This document shows, one piece after another, positions 1 to 7,460 of a stretch of DNA of 11,359 nucleotides. The notes beneath the pieces were generated by a model, which saw only the letters and a program-made list of their open reading frames with translations, did not search any database and was not told the DNA's origin. Positions within the stretch are counted from its first letter, which is position 1, and each line of letters starts with the position of its first letter. The DNA lies in NCBI GenBank assembly GCA_028822475.1, contig JAPKDT010000048.1, positions 1-11,359 on the forward strand, given 5' to 3'. Position numbers and translations under genes: made by a program. This DNA is from SAR324 cluster bacterium (GTDB lineage Bacteria > SAR324 > NAC60-12).

Positions 1-3
1 GTT

Positions 4-52
4 AACTTCGACTCTCATTCAACTCCATGGAAGAGTCTAAGAGTCAGAAGTT
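4..52. repeat. Imperfect inverted repeat with GACTCT/AGAGTC arms
   Basis: AACTT (4-8) and GACTCT (10-15) pair with AGAGTC (40-45) and AAGTT (48-52), giving 11 pairs interrupted by a small 1/2-base bulge. AGAGTC also occurs at 32-37, and GACTCT again at 237-242, close to the -35 box of the proX promoter. No T-run follows, so it is not an obvious terminator. It could be a protein-binding site or a structured 3' end of an upstream transcript; the function is unknown. Confidence 0.3.
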
Positions 53-224
53 CGCAGCCTTTGAAGCAAAACGAAAGGATAATACGGTGATTAAGAATCA
101 TTGATAATGACTTTAACACACTCGATATTTCCACTTTACTACCTTCCGGAAGTCAGCAGAATAAACTGTGTTTTAGAGATGCAAAATTTATTAATTTTAT
201 TAATAAGCTATTTTGAATTTATAA

Positions 225-240
225 AGTCTATTATTAGACT
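225..240. promoter_or_regulatory. Inverted repeat upstream of the proX -35 box, possible operator
   Basis: AGTCTA (225-230) and TAGACT (235-240) form perfect 6-base half sites around TTAT, ending 11 bases before the TTGACA box at 252. Position and symmetry would suit a dimeric regulator, for instance one responding to betaine or osmolarity. This is inference from symmetry and position only; an AT-rich context makes chance repeats likely. Confidence 0.25.
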
Positions 241-251
241 CTAAAAAAAGG

Positions 252-280
252 TTGACAACTATATTTTTCTAAGCTATCGT
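252..280 (+). promoter_or_regulatory. Predicted sigma70-type promoter for proXWV
   Basis: A perfect -35 hexamer TTGACA (252-257) is followed after exactly 17 bases by TATCGT (275-280), which matches the -10 consensus at four of six positions including the first three and the last. Transcription would start near 287, leaving an untranslated leader of about 270 bases before proX at 560. It is the best -35/-10 pair I found in the window. Confidence 0.55.
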
Positions 281-313
281 CTACTGTGTTTAAGGTTAGT
301 AATTGTAAATTTT

Positions 314-347
314 TTTAAGATATTATTTAATTTCTTAAATTTTTTTT
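314..347 (+). terminator. Weak terminator-like hairpin in the proX leader, possible attenuator
   Basis: TTTAAGA (314-320) pairs with TCTTAAA (333-339) across a 12-base loop and is followed at once by eight T residues (340-347). The layout is that of an intrinsic terminator, but the stem has one G-C pair only and is weak. Lying about 30 bases after the predicted start site, it could act as an attenuator for the importer operon, or be a by-product of AT-rich sequence. Confidence 0.25.
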
Positions 348-427
348 GCACTTTTGGCTAAGCTTAAATAAAATTCCGTGGAATACTGCTGTATTTTCTG
401 ATTCAGCAATAAGGTTAAGGCATCTAA

Positions 428-466
428 ATGTTGAACAACTTATTGCTCTTGATGGATAAAAAGTAG
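428..466 (+). CDS. Possible 12-residue leader ORF upstream of proX
   Basis: An ATG at 428 opens a frame encoding MLNNLLLLMDKK and ending in TAG at 464-466. AAGG at 417-420 lies seven bases upstream and could serve as a ribosome binding site. It sits in the long leader between the predicted promoter and proX. Short ORFs of this size arise easily by chance, the peptide has no run of a regulatory amino acid beyond leucine, and there is no matching alternative stem to complete an attenuation model, so this is only a candidate. Confidence 0.15.
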   Translation: MLNNLLLLMDKK

Positions 467-546
467 GTTTTATTAAGAAAATTATTATTCTCTTTATACT
501 TTTGAGTTGCTTATACACGGTTAAGTAGTTCAGCTAACATTAAAAA

Positions 547-554
547 AAGGAGGT
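547..554 (+). promoter_or_regulatory. Strong ribosome binding site of proX
   Basis: AAGGAGGT is an almost complete Shine-Dalgarno sequence, five bases from the ATG at 560. It decides the start: the alternative ATG at 611, which would give a more conventional signal peptide, has no comparable site. Strong initiation suits a binding protein that is needed in excess over its membrane partners. Confidence 0.75.
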
Positions 555-559
555 GTTTT

Positions 560-1621
560 ATGTCTCTCGAGATTAAAACATTACAACTAGAAAATAGTTT
601 GAGTAAAAGTATGTTTCGTTATACTACTTCACTAGCAGTTGCTTTTATAACTTCTGCTGTTATTACTGTATCATCTTTTGCTGCCTGTGGTTCTTTGACT
701 ATGGCAGAAATGAATTGGGCCTCAGCTCAATTTATGGCACAAGTAGATAAAGCAATTTTGGAAAAAGGCTATGGTTGCGAGGTTGAACTTGTTCCAGGTG
801 CAACTATGACAACTTTCGCATCAATGGAAGCAAAAGGAACTCCCGATGTAGCTGCTGAATTTTGGGCTAATGCTGCTATAGTTCCTCTAAGAAAAGCTGT
901 CAGTGAAGGACGATTACATATTTCAAATAAAACTCCTATTACTGGCTTAGGAGAGGGATGGTGGATATCACCAGCTACTGCAAAAAAACATCCTCAATTG
1001 AAAACTGTTTTGGATATAATAGAAAATCCAAAGCTTTTTCCTGATAAAGAAGATCCTTCTAAAGGAGCTTTTGTAGGATGTCCTGCAGGCTGGGCATGTC
1101 AATTAATTAATGCAAATCTTTTCCGAGCATTTGAGATGGAAAAGAAAGGTTGGGTTCTAGTTGATCCAGGTTCACAAGCTGGACTTGATGGTTCAATGTC
1201 TAAAGCTGTTTTATCAGGAAAGAACTGGTTTGGTTACTATTGGACACCAACTTCATTAATAGGAAAGCACAAAATGATCAAGGTCCCTTTTGGAGTTCCT
1301 TTTGCGGGAAATAAAAATTGGGAAAATTGTTTAATTAAACCTGAGCAGGATTGTGCTAATCCTCAAAAATCAGCTTGGATAAAATCTGAAGTTTATACAA
1401 TTGTTACTGATAAATTTAAAAAAGCAGGTGGAGGCTCAGCTGCAGATTTTCTCAGTAAACGTACTTATCCTGGATCTGTCTTGAACTCGATGCTTGTTTA
1501 CATGGCAGATAATCAAGCTGAAGGCTCAGATGCTGCAATTGAATTTTTACAAAATCACGAGGACATTTGGACCAAGTGGGTTCCCTCCAATATTGCGTCT
1601 AAGATAAAATCCTCCCTATAA
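560..1621 (+). CDS. proX: Betaine/quaternary-amine ABC transporter, periplasmic binding protein (ProX-like)
   Basis: Periplasmic solute-binding protein (353 aa) of the OpuAC/ProX type, which presents glycine betaine or related quaternary amines to the ProW/ProV partners. A hydrophobic signal segment spans about residues 21-40 and probably ends at SFA-AC (after A41), so the first 17 residues form an unusually long n-region; a start at M18 would remove it, but only the 560 ATG has a good ribosome site. The body is rich in conserved tryptophans and tyrosines of the kind that build an aromatic cage round a trimethylammonium group: W53, W102, W134-W135, W178, Y226-Y227-W228. Six cysteines remain in the mature protein (C43, C73, C174, C180, C257, C265), arranged as if in three disulphides. 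A lipoprotein reading at C43 is less likely because the preceding FAA is a poor lipobox. Substrate is inferred from family and neighbours; proline betaine, choline or carnitine remain possible. Confidence 0.88.
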   Translation: MSLEIKTLQLENSLSKSMFRYTTSLAVAFITSAVITVSSFAACGSLTMAEMNWASAQFMAQVDKAILEKGYGCEVELVPGATMTTFASMEAKGTPDVAAEFWANAAIVPLRKAVSEGRLHISNKTPITGLGEGWWISPATAKKHPQLKTVLDIIENPKLFPDKEDPSKGAFVGCPAGWACQLINANLFRAFEMEKKGWVLVDPGSQAGLDGSMSKAVLSGKNWFGYYWTPTSLIGKHKMIKVPFGVPFAGNKNWENCLIKPEQDCANPQKSAWIKSEVYTIVTDKFKKAGGGSAADFLSKRTYPGSVLNSMLVYMADNQAEGSDAAIEFLQNHEDIWTKWVPSNIASKIKSSL

Positions 1622-1631
1622 TTTCCTTCTA

Positions 1632-1669
1632 ACAGTCCTGAAATTGCTTTTAAGCAAACTCAGGACTGT
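1632..1669 (+). terminator. Hairpin between proX and proW (partial terminator or mRNA stabiliser)
   Basis: ACAGTCCTGA (1632-1641) pairs perfectly with TCAGGACTGT (1660-1669). Inside, after a 2/2 internal loop, TTGCT/AGCAA pairs round a four-base loop. G and TTTTCTC follow. It lies 10 bases after the proX stop and 25 before proW. Such hairpins are common after binding-protein genes, where they stop part of the transcripts and shield the 3' end of the proX message, so that binding protein outnumbers permease. The short, interrupted T-run suggests partial rather than full termination. Confidence 0.65.
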
Positions 1670-1694
1670 GTTTTCTCCTCAAAAATAAAACTTT

Positions 1695-2585
1695 ATGAGT
1701 TGGCTCGAAAAGATTCCTACAATGGATCGCCAGGAATTGCGAGACCTCAAAAAATATATAGATTTTGGTTTTAGGGATTTTTCAAGAGCATATGGTGATG
1801 CTATTGAAGCTTTCTTTGATCCTTTACTTTATTTCTTAGTTTGGTTAGAAAAATTTTTAATTAATGCGCCGTGGCCAATAATCTTAGTTATCATAGCTAT
1901 ACTGGCTTGGGTCGGATCCAGAAGTTTGTTTGTAGTATTAGGGACTGTTGGTTCTTTTTTACTAATAGGATATTTTGGAATGTGGACTGATACAATGGCT
2001 ACTTTAGCAATCATTACAGTTTCCACATTGCTTTGTATAGCAATAGGTCTTCCGATTGGAATATTTATGTCGCGTTCTGATCGTTTACAGTCAGTGGTTA
2101 CACCAATTCTAGACGTTATGCAGACTATTCCAAGTTTTGTCTATTTGATTCCAGTAGTGATGCTTTTAGGTATTGGAAAAGTCCCTGGTCTGATAGCTGT
2201 CTGCATCTATGCTTTACCTCCCATAGTAAGACTTACTAATCTCGGAATAAGGCTCGTAGATAAAGAAGTTCTTGAGGCAGCGGATGCGTTTGGTTCAAGT
2301 TATAGACAAAAACTTTTTCATGTTCAGATTCCTCTAGCTTTGCCTAATATATTTGCAGGTGTTAATCAAACCATCATGATGGCTTTAGCAATGGTTGTAA
2401 TAGCATCTATGATAGGTGTAAAAGGATTAGGTGTGCCTGTACTAAGGGCTGTTTCTAACCAGTATCTAGCTCTTGGATTATTAAATGGACTAGCAATAGT
2501 AGCATTAGCTATAATATTTGACAGAATAACTCAATCATTTGGCAAGCGTTTGCAAAAACACTTGGAAAGCGAGCATGGAGTCTGA
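1695..2585 (+). CDS. proW: Betaine ABC transporter permease (ProW-like)
   Basis: Inner-membrane permease of the ProW/OpuAB family (296 aa), forming the channel through which the ProX-bound substrate passes. After a charged cytoplasmic N-terminus (about 1-40) come hydrophobic segments at roughly 60-73, 77-95, 102-125, 145-180 and 217-275. The family's EAA loop, which docks onto the ATPase, is clear: E194-A195-A196, G200 and the I-P-L of 212-214. The stretch around [10 protein letters not shown] (144-153) is also typical of betaine permeases. The ATG at 1695 has only a weak ribosome site; the message is probably read from the proX transcript through the intergenic hairpin. The 3' end overlaps the start of proV by 11 bases, pointing to translational coupling. 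Confidence 0.9.
   Translation: MSWLEKIPTMDRQELRDLKKYIDFGFRDFSRAYGDAIEAFFDPLLYFLVWLEKFLINAPWPIILVIIAILAWVGSRSLFVVLGTVGSFLLIGYFGMWTDTMATLAIITVSTLLCIAIGLPIGIFMSRSDRLQSVVTPILDVMQTIPSFVYLIPVVMLLGIGKVPGLIAVCIYALPPIVRLTNLGIRLVDKEVLEAADAFGSSYRQKLFHVQIPLALPNIFAGVNQTIMMALAMVVIASMIGVKGLGVPVLRAVSNQYLALGLLNGLAIVALAIIFDRITQSFGKRLQKHLESEHGV
2564..2567 (+). promoter_or_regulatory. Ribosome binding site deciding the proV start
   Basis: GGAA at 2564-2567 lies seven bases before the ATG at 2575. The longer reading from a TTG at 2539 has no such site and would add 12 residues not seen in ProV proteins, so the ATG is preferred. Confidence 0.45.
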
Positions 2586-3624
2586 AATTAAAGTAGCGAT
2601 TAAGAATCTATATAAGATTTTTGGTAAGAATCCGGCTGGCATGATTAGCCATGTCCAGAATGGAATTTCTAAGAAGGAACTGCTTGAAAAATTTGATTCA
2701 GTTTTAGCACTAAATGATGTGAATATTGAAATTCCTGCTAAAGGTATACAGGTTATAATGGGACTTTCTGGATCAGGCAAATCAACACTGATTCGACATG
2801 TAAATAGGCTGATTGAACCAACTTCAGGAGAGCTTATTGTAGATGGTAAAAATGTACTGGAAATGGGTAAAACAGAACTTCGGGAATTTAGGAGACGAAC
2901 TGCCTCCATGGTTTTTCAGAGATTTGCTCTTTTACCCCATCATACTATCTTGGAAAATGTCAGTTACGGTTTGACAATACAAAACATCTCAAAGAATGAT
3001 GCGGCAGAACGGAGTCAGCAATGGATCGATAAGGTAGGTCTGAATGGTTATGAGAAGCATTTTCCATCCCAACTTTCGGGAGGTATGCAACAGCGCGTAG
3101 GTTTAGCAAGAGCACTTGCTACCGATGCTGAAATACTTCTCATGGACGAAGCATTCTCTGCTTTGGATCCTCTAATTAGAACGGAAATGCAGGATGTGCT
3201 TCTGAGATTGCAAGAAGAACTTCATAAAACAATTTTATTTATTACTCACGATCTTGATGAGGCACTACGAATAGGAGATAATATTGCGATCCTCCGTGAT
3301 GGACTTGTAGTTCAAAAAGGCACGTCTGAGGAGATTATCTTAAATCCTGCAGATAAGTATGTGACTGATTTCATTAAAGACATTAATCGAGGGAGAGTCC
3401 TGCGTGTCTCCGCCATTATGGACAGTAGCAAACTAACGAAAGGTGTCGAGATCGAGAAGAATATGATTATTGACGATGCACTCCAAATTATTTCTAAATC
3501 TGGTTTAAGTAAGGCCATAGTTACTGAGGATGGTAAACCTATCGGTTCCGTTGAAATCGGCCGGATGATTGAAGCTATTGCTCGGCCAAACGACAATACA
3601 GACGAAACTGCAACCTATCACTAA
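2575..3624 (+). CDS. proV: Betaine ABC transporter ATP-binding protein (ProV-like)
   Basis: Cytoplasmic ATPase (349 aa from the ATG at 2575) that powers the importer. The order is typical of ProV: an N-terminal family-specific stretch (YKIFGKNP, 13-20, then a helix rich in K and E), Walker [10 protein letters not shown] (63-71), Q-loop Q115, signature LSGGMQQ (167-173), Walker B ILLMDE (187-192) and switch histidine H225. A C-terminal segment of about 278-340 looks like a single CBS-type module; ProV and OpuAA normally carry a CBS pair that senses ionic strength, so sensing here may be reduced. A start at the upstream TTG (2539) is possible but disfavoured. The gene overlaps proW by 11 bases and ends the importer operon. 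Confidence 0.92.
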   Translation: MESEIKVAIKNLYKIFGKNPAGMISHVQNGISKKELLEKFDSVLALNDVNIEIPAKGIQVIMGLSGSGKSTLIRHVNRLIEPTSGELIVDGKNVLEMGKTELREFRRRTASMVFQRFALLPHHTILENVSYGLTIQNISKNDAAERSQQWIDKVGLNGYEKHFPSQLSGGMQQRVGLARALATDAEILLMDEAFSALDPLIRTEMQDVLLRLQEELHKTILFITHDLDEALRIGDNIAILRDGLVVQKGTSEEIILNPADKYVTDFIKDINRGRVLRVSAIMDSSKLTKGVEIEKNMIIDDALQIISKSGLSKAIVTEDGKPIGSVEIGRMIEAIARPNDNTDETATYH

Positions 3625-3656
3625 CTCTTAATTTTTTGGAGATTTTTTAAAAGATC

Positions 3657-3685
3657 CTAATTTATTTTATCAATTAGTTATTTTT
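3657..3685 (+). terminator. Weak candidate terminator after proV
   Basis: CTAATT (3657-3662) pairs with AATTAG (3672-3677) across a nine-base loop and is followed by a T-rich run. The stem is all A-T apart from its outer pair and would be unstable. A TTTTTAAAAGA sequence flanks it on both sides as a direct repeat (3645-3655 and 3681-3691, the latter one base wide of exact register). It is placed where a terminator for proXWV is expected, but the evidence is slight. Confidence 0.22.
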
Positions 3686-4096
3686 AAAAGAATCGGACTT
3701 GCTCTTAAGGTATGCTGATTACTTTGTATTTCCAAGGAAAGACCTATCTTAAAAATCACTATCCCCCCAAAGCTCACCCACGCTTTCAGTATTATCTGCT
3801 TAATTAGTTTATCTATTAAATGTCATAAGCACGATTTCAGCATAGTTAGGTTATAACTCAAATGTTTTTCATCCACATTCTCTCAAGTGATACTTAAAGA
3901 CATGATTACGAAATGTAAGTGTGTCTTTTCATCCGAACATTCCTTCTTTGCTGCTTCCTGGTGATATTCAGTCCATGACTTCAGTTTTCATTCTTGATAA
4001 ATATGGCGATACCTACACTGTCAATCCTGCCCACTTACTGAGAACCTAAGCTCAACAAAACACGTCTCCATTGCTTTATTTTTTGATTTGAATATA

Positions 4097-4152
4097 ATCG
4101 GAACTCGACATTCTTCTTTTTATGATATCGGAACTGGTTGTTCCGATATCAT
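4097..4152. repeat. Perfect 13-bp inverted repeat with an extra direct core copy
   Basis: ATGATATCGGAAC (4122-4134) and GTTCCGATATCAT (4140-4152) are perfect inverted copies round the five-base loop TGGTT, followed by only TTTTATG. The core ATCGGAACT also occurs at 4097-4105, exactly 30 bases upstream of the copy at 4127-4135, so the core appears three times within 51 bases. As RNA this would be a stable hairpin, possibly a terminator on the + strand with a short U-run. As DNA it would suit a dimeric regulator. It is the strongest structure in the gap. Confidence 0.6.
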
Positions 4153-4364
4153 TTTATGATGACTGGCTGCTTAATTTACAATTATATCAAGCATATATTA
4201 CTGTTATATATAGCTATTATTTAGGATTTAAAATAAAATATTGAATATGAGATTGGAAGAGCAATTTTATATCCAAAAATACAGTTTATAAACGGAACCC
4301 TAAGTTCTTGTTTATATAAAATCTCCTATAATATCTAGTAATATCAATTATTTGATTGTTGGCA

Positions 4365-4387
4365 TTGCGTATGCAGTTGGTTGCGTA
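4365..4387. repeat. Direct repeat TTGCGTA upstream of the MetF-like gene
   Basis: TTGCGTA occurs at 4365-4371 and again at 4381-4387, a period of 16 bases. It lies about 60 bases before the MetF-like start. Spaced direct repeats in this position can be activator sites, but no clear promoter accompanies them, so the role is unproven. Confidence 0.25.
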
Positions 4388-4446
4388 CAGAATTTATATG
4401 ATGAGAATTCTGTTTTCTCTCAACAATTTTTGAACACAGAAAAATA

Positions 4447-5313
4447 ATGGAAATAGTAACTACAGTATCAGACTCCTCCGAAAGCGACACATTTATGGAA
4501 CCATCAGACGAGCTCCAGAAAAACACTGAACAAAATACTAGCTGGTCAATGGAAATTTTACCCCAAAATATTGATGACGTTTCATTGATTCCAGAATTTA
4601 TCAATGAAATCTATATCACCATGATTCCAGATGTGAGCTGTTGGGAGACTATAGATGCTGCTCAGCAGATTCAGGCGGTTGGGAAAAAGGCAATCCCGCA
4701 TATTACCGCACGCAGTTTTCCCGGAGTTGAAGACTTGGAAAAATGTCTTTCAGGACTTCAGACAGCAGGAATCGAAAGAGTTTTGTTGATTGGTGGCGGT
4801 CATTCAGAACCTGCAGGAAAGATAAGCTGTGTCATGGATCTCTTGAAAACAGGTTTATTTACAAAATATGGAATTAACGCTTTTGACTTTGCCGGACATC
4901 CTGAGGGGAATCCAGATGATCCAAATTCAGCAGCTCATTTGCTGGATAAATTAAACTGGGCTGAAGAACAAGGTGTTTCTGCGCGTATTGTAACTCAATG
5001 GTGTCTTGATTCTGATCGTGCCAATGCCTGGATTTCCGAACTTCGTGAGCAAGGCGTTCACAATCCAATACACATTGGCATCCCCGGTCCTTCCACCTTA
5101 AAAACACTCCTGCGTTTTGCCAAGGTTTGCGGAGTGAAAGCTTCTACAAAAATATTACGTAAACAAAGCATGAATCTCAGCAAATTAATGTTTATAAATA
5201 AACCGGACAAAATCATTTCGGAACTGCGTGGTTACGATCAACTGCATCTTTATCCTTTTGGAGGAATCGAAAGGTCTTCTGCATGGTTAACTGAGTGGCA
5301 AAAAAAAAGTTAA
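4447..5313 (+). CDS. Divergent methylenetetrahydrofolate reductase-like protein (MetF family)
   Basis: Soluble TIM-barrel flavoprotein (288 aa) of the MTHFR family. Known members interconvert 5-methyl- and 5,10-methylene-THF; beside a corrinoid methyltransferase the likely direction is oxidation of methyl-THF made from betaine methyls. Visible marks: WSMEILP (33-39) with E36 at the position of the MetF catalytic glutamate, PHITARS (84-90), GHPEGNP (150-156) matching the family's Y/H-PE motif, TQW (183-185) with the conserved glutamine, and the closing YPFGG (269-273). The segment GGGHSEPAG (116-124) stands where classic MetF has an RGD-type motif, so the usual aspartate seems absent. The first ~30 residues are acidic, poorly conserved in look and probably disordered. 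ATGs at 4495 and 4549 are other starts; none has a strong ribosome site. It differs enough from biosynthetic MetF that I withhold the symbol; this is a paralogue type I associate with methylamine/betaine clusters. Confidence 0.78.
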   Translation: MEIVTTVSDSSESDTFMEPSDELQKNTEQNTSWSMEILPQNIDDVSLIPEFINEIYITMIPDVSCWETIDAAQQIQAVGKKAIPHITARSFPGVEDLEKCLSGLQTAGIERVLLIGGGHSEPAGKISCVMDLLKTGLFTKYGINAFDFAGHPEGNPDDPNSAAHLLDKLNWAEEQGVSARIVTQWCLDSDRANAWISELREQGVHNPIHIGIPGPSTLKTLLRFAKVCGVKASTKILRKQSMNLSKLMFINKPDKIISELRGYDQLHLYPFGGIERSSAWLTEWQKKS

Positions 5314-5350
5314 GTTTGATGAACTTGTAAAAAGTCTTAAAGTAGTATCA

Positions 5351-5393
5351 TTTTAGCATAGCAAGAAAGCTAACAGATGTTATTACGCTAAAA
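5351..5393 (+). repeat. Nested inverted repeats between MetF-like and ASKHA genes
   Basis: TTTTAGC (5351-5357) pairs with GCTAAAA (5387-5393). Inside lie TAGC/GCTA (5359-5362 with 5369-5372) and TAACA/TGTTA (5371-5375 with 5378-5382), which share two bases and so compete. The 110-base spacer could fold as a small branched RNA, perhaps stabilising or partly separating the two messages. No T-run follows, so it is not an evident terminator. Confidence 0.3.
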
Positions 5394-5423
5394 GCTCAAG
5401 CTCCAACAACCTAAAACAAAAGC

Positions 5424-7460
5424 ATGGCTCTTTCCTCAAAAGTAAGTGGTGCACGAGTGGTTTTCACTCCGTCCGGAAAGCGTGGTTATTTTCCTTTGGG
5501 AACTCCGGTTCTGCAGGCAGCCCAAATTCTGGGAGTGGACATCGATTCCGTTTGCGGTGGACGGGGTATTTGCGGACGTTGTCAAATTGTACAGGCCACA
5601 GGTAACTTCCCCAAACACAAAATAAATTCCAAATCCGAAAACATCTCCGCACTGACTGATACGGAAAAGGCTTACGTTGAACGTCCAAAAAAATCCCTCG
5701 AGCAAGACCGTAGACTCAGTTGCGCCACCAAGATTTTAGGCGATTGCGTCATTGATGTTCCAGCAGACAGTCAGGTTCATCAGCAGATAATTCGCAAAGA
5801 TGCTGATGCCTTTGATATTAAAATCCTTCCTCCAGTACAACTACACTACGTCGAAGTCTGGCAGCCTGACATGCATGATCCTTCCGGCGATTTGCGCCGT
5901 CTGCGTGAAGCCCTAGAACGTGAGTGGCAGCTTAAAGACCTGCGTTTTGGTCCTGGTATGTTGCCGTCATTGCAAAAAGAGTTAAGAGAAGGTAATTGGA
6001 AAGTTACTGTAGCAGTAGATTACCTGGGACAGGTAATTGCGGTATATCCCGGTTTTAGAGAATCTTTGTGCGGACTAGCTGTTGATATAGGTTCAACTAC
6101 AGTCGCGGTTCACCTTTGTAACCTGAGTACCGGAGAAGTACTAGCTTCTTCCGGAGTGATGAATCCACAAATTCGCTTTGGTGAAGATTTGATGAGCCGT
6201 GTTTCCTACGTGATGATGAATCCCGGAGGTGATCTTGAAATGACAAAAGTTATCCGCTCCACTGTTAATGACCTTGCCGTAAATGTTACAACACAGGCCA
6301 AACGTGAATTAGACGAAATAGTAGAAGTTTCTTTTGTCGGCAATCCTATTATGCACCACCTGCTACTGGGGATTAATCCTATAGAACTCGGCGGAGCACC
6401 ATTTGCGTTGGCTACCGATGAAAGTGTCAGAGTTATGGCAAGGGATTTAAACTTAAAACTACACAACAACACGCGTTGTTATATTTTACCCTGTATTGCG
6501 GGCCACGTCGGCGCAGACACTGCAGGCATGATTTTATCCGAAGCCCCTCATCACCGTGAAGCCATTACTCTGCTGGTTGATATCGGCACCAACGCCGAAA
6601 TTGTTTTAGGCAATAATAAGCGCCTTTTAGCGGCCTCCAGTCCAACAGGTCCTGCTTTTGAAGGTGCGCAAATTTCTTCCGGACAACGGGCAGCCCCAGG
6701 AGCAATTGAGCGTGTGAGGATTGACCGTGAAACTCTGGAACCTCGTTTCCAAGTCATCGGTTCTGATTTATGGTCCAACGAACCAAACTTTGAAAAAGAC
6801 ACAAAGGGAGTTGGTGTCAACGGAATTTGCGGTTCCGGAATCATCGAGGTGATTGCGGAAATGTATTTATCAGGTGTGCTCAGTCAAGATGGTGTAATAA
6901 ATGGTGAATTGGTAACAAAGAGTAAGCATATAATTGCTGAGGGACGTACATTTTCCTATGTATTGTCCAGTGGTAAACACATGATTAAAGTTACTCAAAA
7001 TGATGTCCGAGCAGTACAGTTGGCTAAGGCCGCACTTTATGCAGGAATACGTCTGCTGATGGAACGCATGGAAATTGAAGCAGTTGACAGGATCCGCTTG
7101 GCAGGTGCTTTCGGCAGTCATATTGACGTGAAGTACGCAATGGTTCTGGGACTGATTCCGGATTGTGATCTGGAACAAGTCAGTTCTGCTGGAAATGCGG
7201 CCGGAACTGGTGCTAGGATCGCACTGCTGAATTATAAATCACGTCAGGAAATTGAAGATATAGTACGTGAAGTTGAAAAAGTAGAAACTGCCGTCGAAAC
7301 AAAATTTCAGGAACATTTTGTGAATGCCATGGCATTCCCGCACAAAGTAGATGCCTTCCCAAACCTGGCAAAAGTCATTGAACTCCCAGTTGAAACTAAC
7401 ATGAATGATAATTCGGACACAAATCAGCTCCGTAAAAAGCGCCGGCGTAAAAAAAGATGA
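5424..7460 (+). CDS. 2Fe-2S ferredoxin/ASKHA protein, RACo-type corrinoid reductive activator
   Basis: Protein of 678 aa that probably uses ATP hydrolysis to push an electron onto inactive Co(II) corrinoid, restoring Co(I) for the methyltransferase next door. Domain order matches RACo/DUF4445 activators. A plant-type 2Fe-2S domain (about 10-115) has ligands C44, C50, C53 and C100 in CX5CX2C...C spacing. A linker follows (115-212), then an ASKHA ATPase with phosphate-binding AVDIGSTT (219-226), a second LVDIGTN (384-390), GICGSG (467-472) and AGAFGSHID (560-568). This is a different type from the 4Fe-4S RamA of methanogens. The C-terminus ends in a striking nine-residue basic tail (RKKRRRKKR, 670-678) after a poorly structured stretch. 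No clear ribosome site precedes the ATG at 5424, and no better start is visible. Family assignment is firm; the actual corrinoid partner is not in the window. Confidence 0.87.
   Translation: MALSSKVSGARVVFTPSGKRGYFPLGTPVLQAAQILGVDIDSVCGGRGICGRCQIVQATGNFPKHKINSKSENISALTDTEKAYVERPKKSLEQDRRLSCATKILGDCVIDVPADSQVHQQIIRKDADAFDIKILPPVQLHYVEVWQPDMHDPSGDLRRLREALEREWQLKDLRFGPGMLPSLQKELREGNWKVTVAVDYLGQVIAVYPGFRESLCGLAVDIGSTTVAVHLCNLSTGEVLASSGVMNPQIRFGEDLMSRVSYVMMNPGGDLEMTKVIRSTVNDLAVNVTTQAKRELDEIVEVSFVGNPIMHHLLLGINPIELGGAPFALATDESVRVMARDLNLKLHNNTRCYILPCIAGHVGADTAGMILSEAPHHREAITLLVDIGTNAEIVLGNNKRLLAASSPTGPAFEGAQISSGQRAAPGAIERVRIDRETLEPRFQVIGSDLWSNEPNFEKDTKGVGVNGICGSGIIEVIAEMYLSGVLSQDGVINGELVTKSKHIIAEGRTFSYVLSSGKHMIKVTQNDVRAVQLAKAALYAGIRLLMERMEIEAVDRIRLAGAFGSHIDVKYAMVLGLIPDCDLEQVSSAGNAAGTGARIALLNYKSRQEIEDIVREVEKVETAVETKFQEHFVNAMAFPHKVDAFPNLAKVIELPVETNMNDNSDTNQLRKKRRRKKR

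Larger units (their letters stand above)
1..559. other. Upstream AT-rich non-coding region
   Basis: No convincing gene lies in this stretch. The + frame open from base 1 stops at 88-90 after 29 unrecognised codons, so it could at most be the tail of an upstream gene. A minus-strand reading frame at 327-518 is AT-rich and resembles nothing I know; I treat it as chance. The region holds the predicted proX promoter, an inverted repeat just upstream of it, a terminator-like hairpin just after it, a possible 12-codon leader ORF and the proX ribosome binding site, each listed separately. The sequence is strongly AT-rich from about 180 to 350. Confidence 0.6.
3625..4446. other. 822-base AT-rich gap between importer and demethylation genes
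   Basis: No frame on either strand gives a recognisable protein. The longest item I followed is a + strand frame ending at 4049 with an ATG at 3975 that would encode 24 residues; I do not recognise it. The gap holds a weak terminator candidate just after proV, a perfect 13-bp inverted repeat at 4122-4152 with a further direct copy of its core, and a 7-base direct repeat close to the next gene. I saw no convincing -35/-10 pair for the downstream genes, though a promoter is expected here. The length suggests a lost gene or a join between two independently acquired blocks. Confidence 0.6.

Noticed and set aside
1..18. Start of a divergent minus-strand gene (ATG at 18-16, running off the left edge)
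   Set aside because: Only six codons are visible; a GGAG lies upstream but too little sequence remains to support a gene.
1..90. tRNA or attC-like element at the left edge
   Set aside because: The inverted repeats do not form a cloverleaf with anticodon and T-arm consensus, and the conserved integron core sites are not both present.
327..518. Minus-strand 63-codon frame upstream of proX
   Set aside because: Low-complexity AT-rich reading, no recognisable motif, no clear ribosome site, and it lies opposite the predicted proX leader.
2539..2574. Longer proV start at TTG 2539
   Set aside because: It adds 12 residues that overlap proW further, lacks a ribosome site, and the ATG at 2575 begins where ProV proteins normally begin.
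2535..2909. Minus-strand 124-codon frame opposite proV
   Set aside because: It is a shadow of proV, whose Walker A and other motifs are intact on the + strand; Ser/Ile-rich content is typical of antisense readings.
3903..4049. Short + strand frame in the intergenic gap as a gene remnant
   Set aside because: About 48 codons open with an internal ATG at 3975, but no family resemblance that I can name and no ribosome site.
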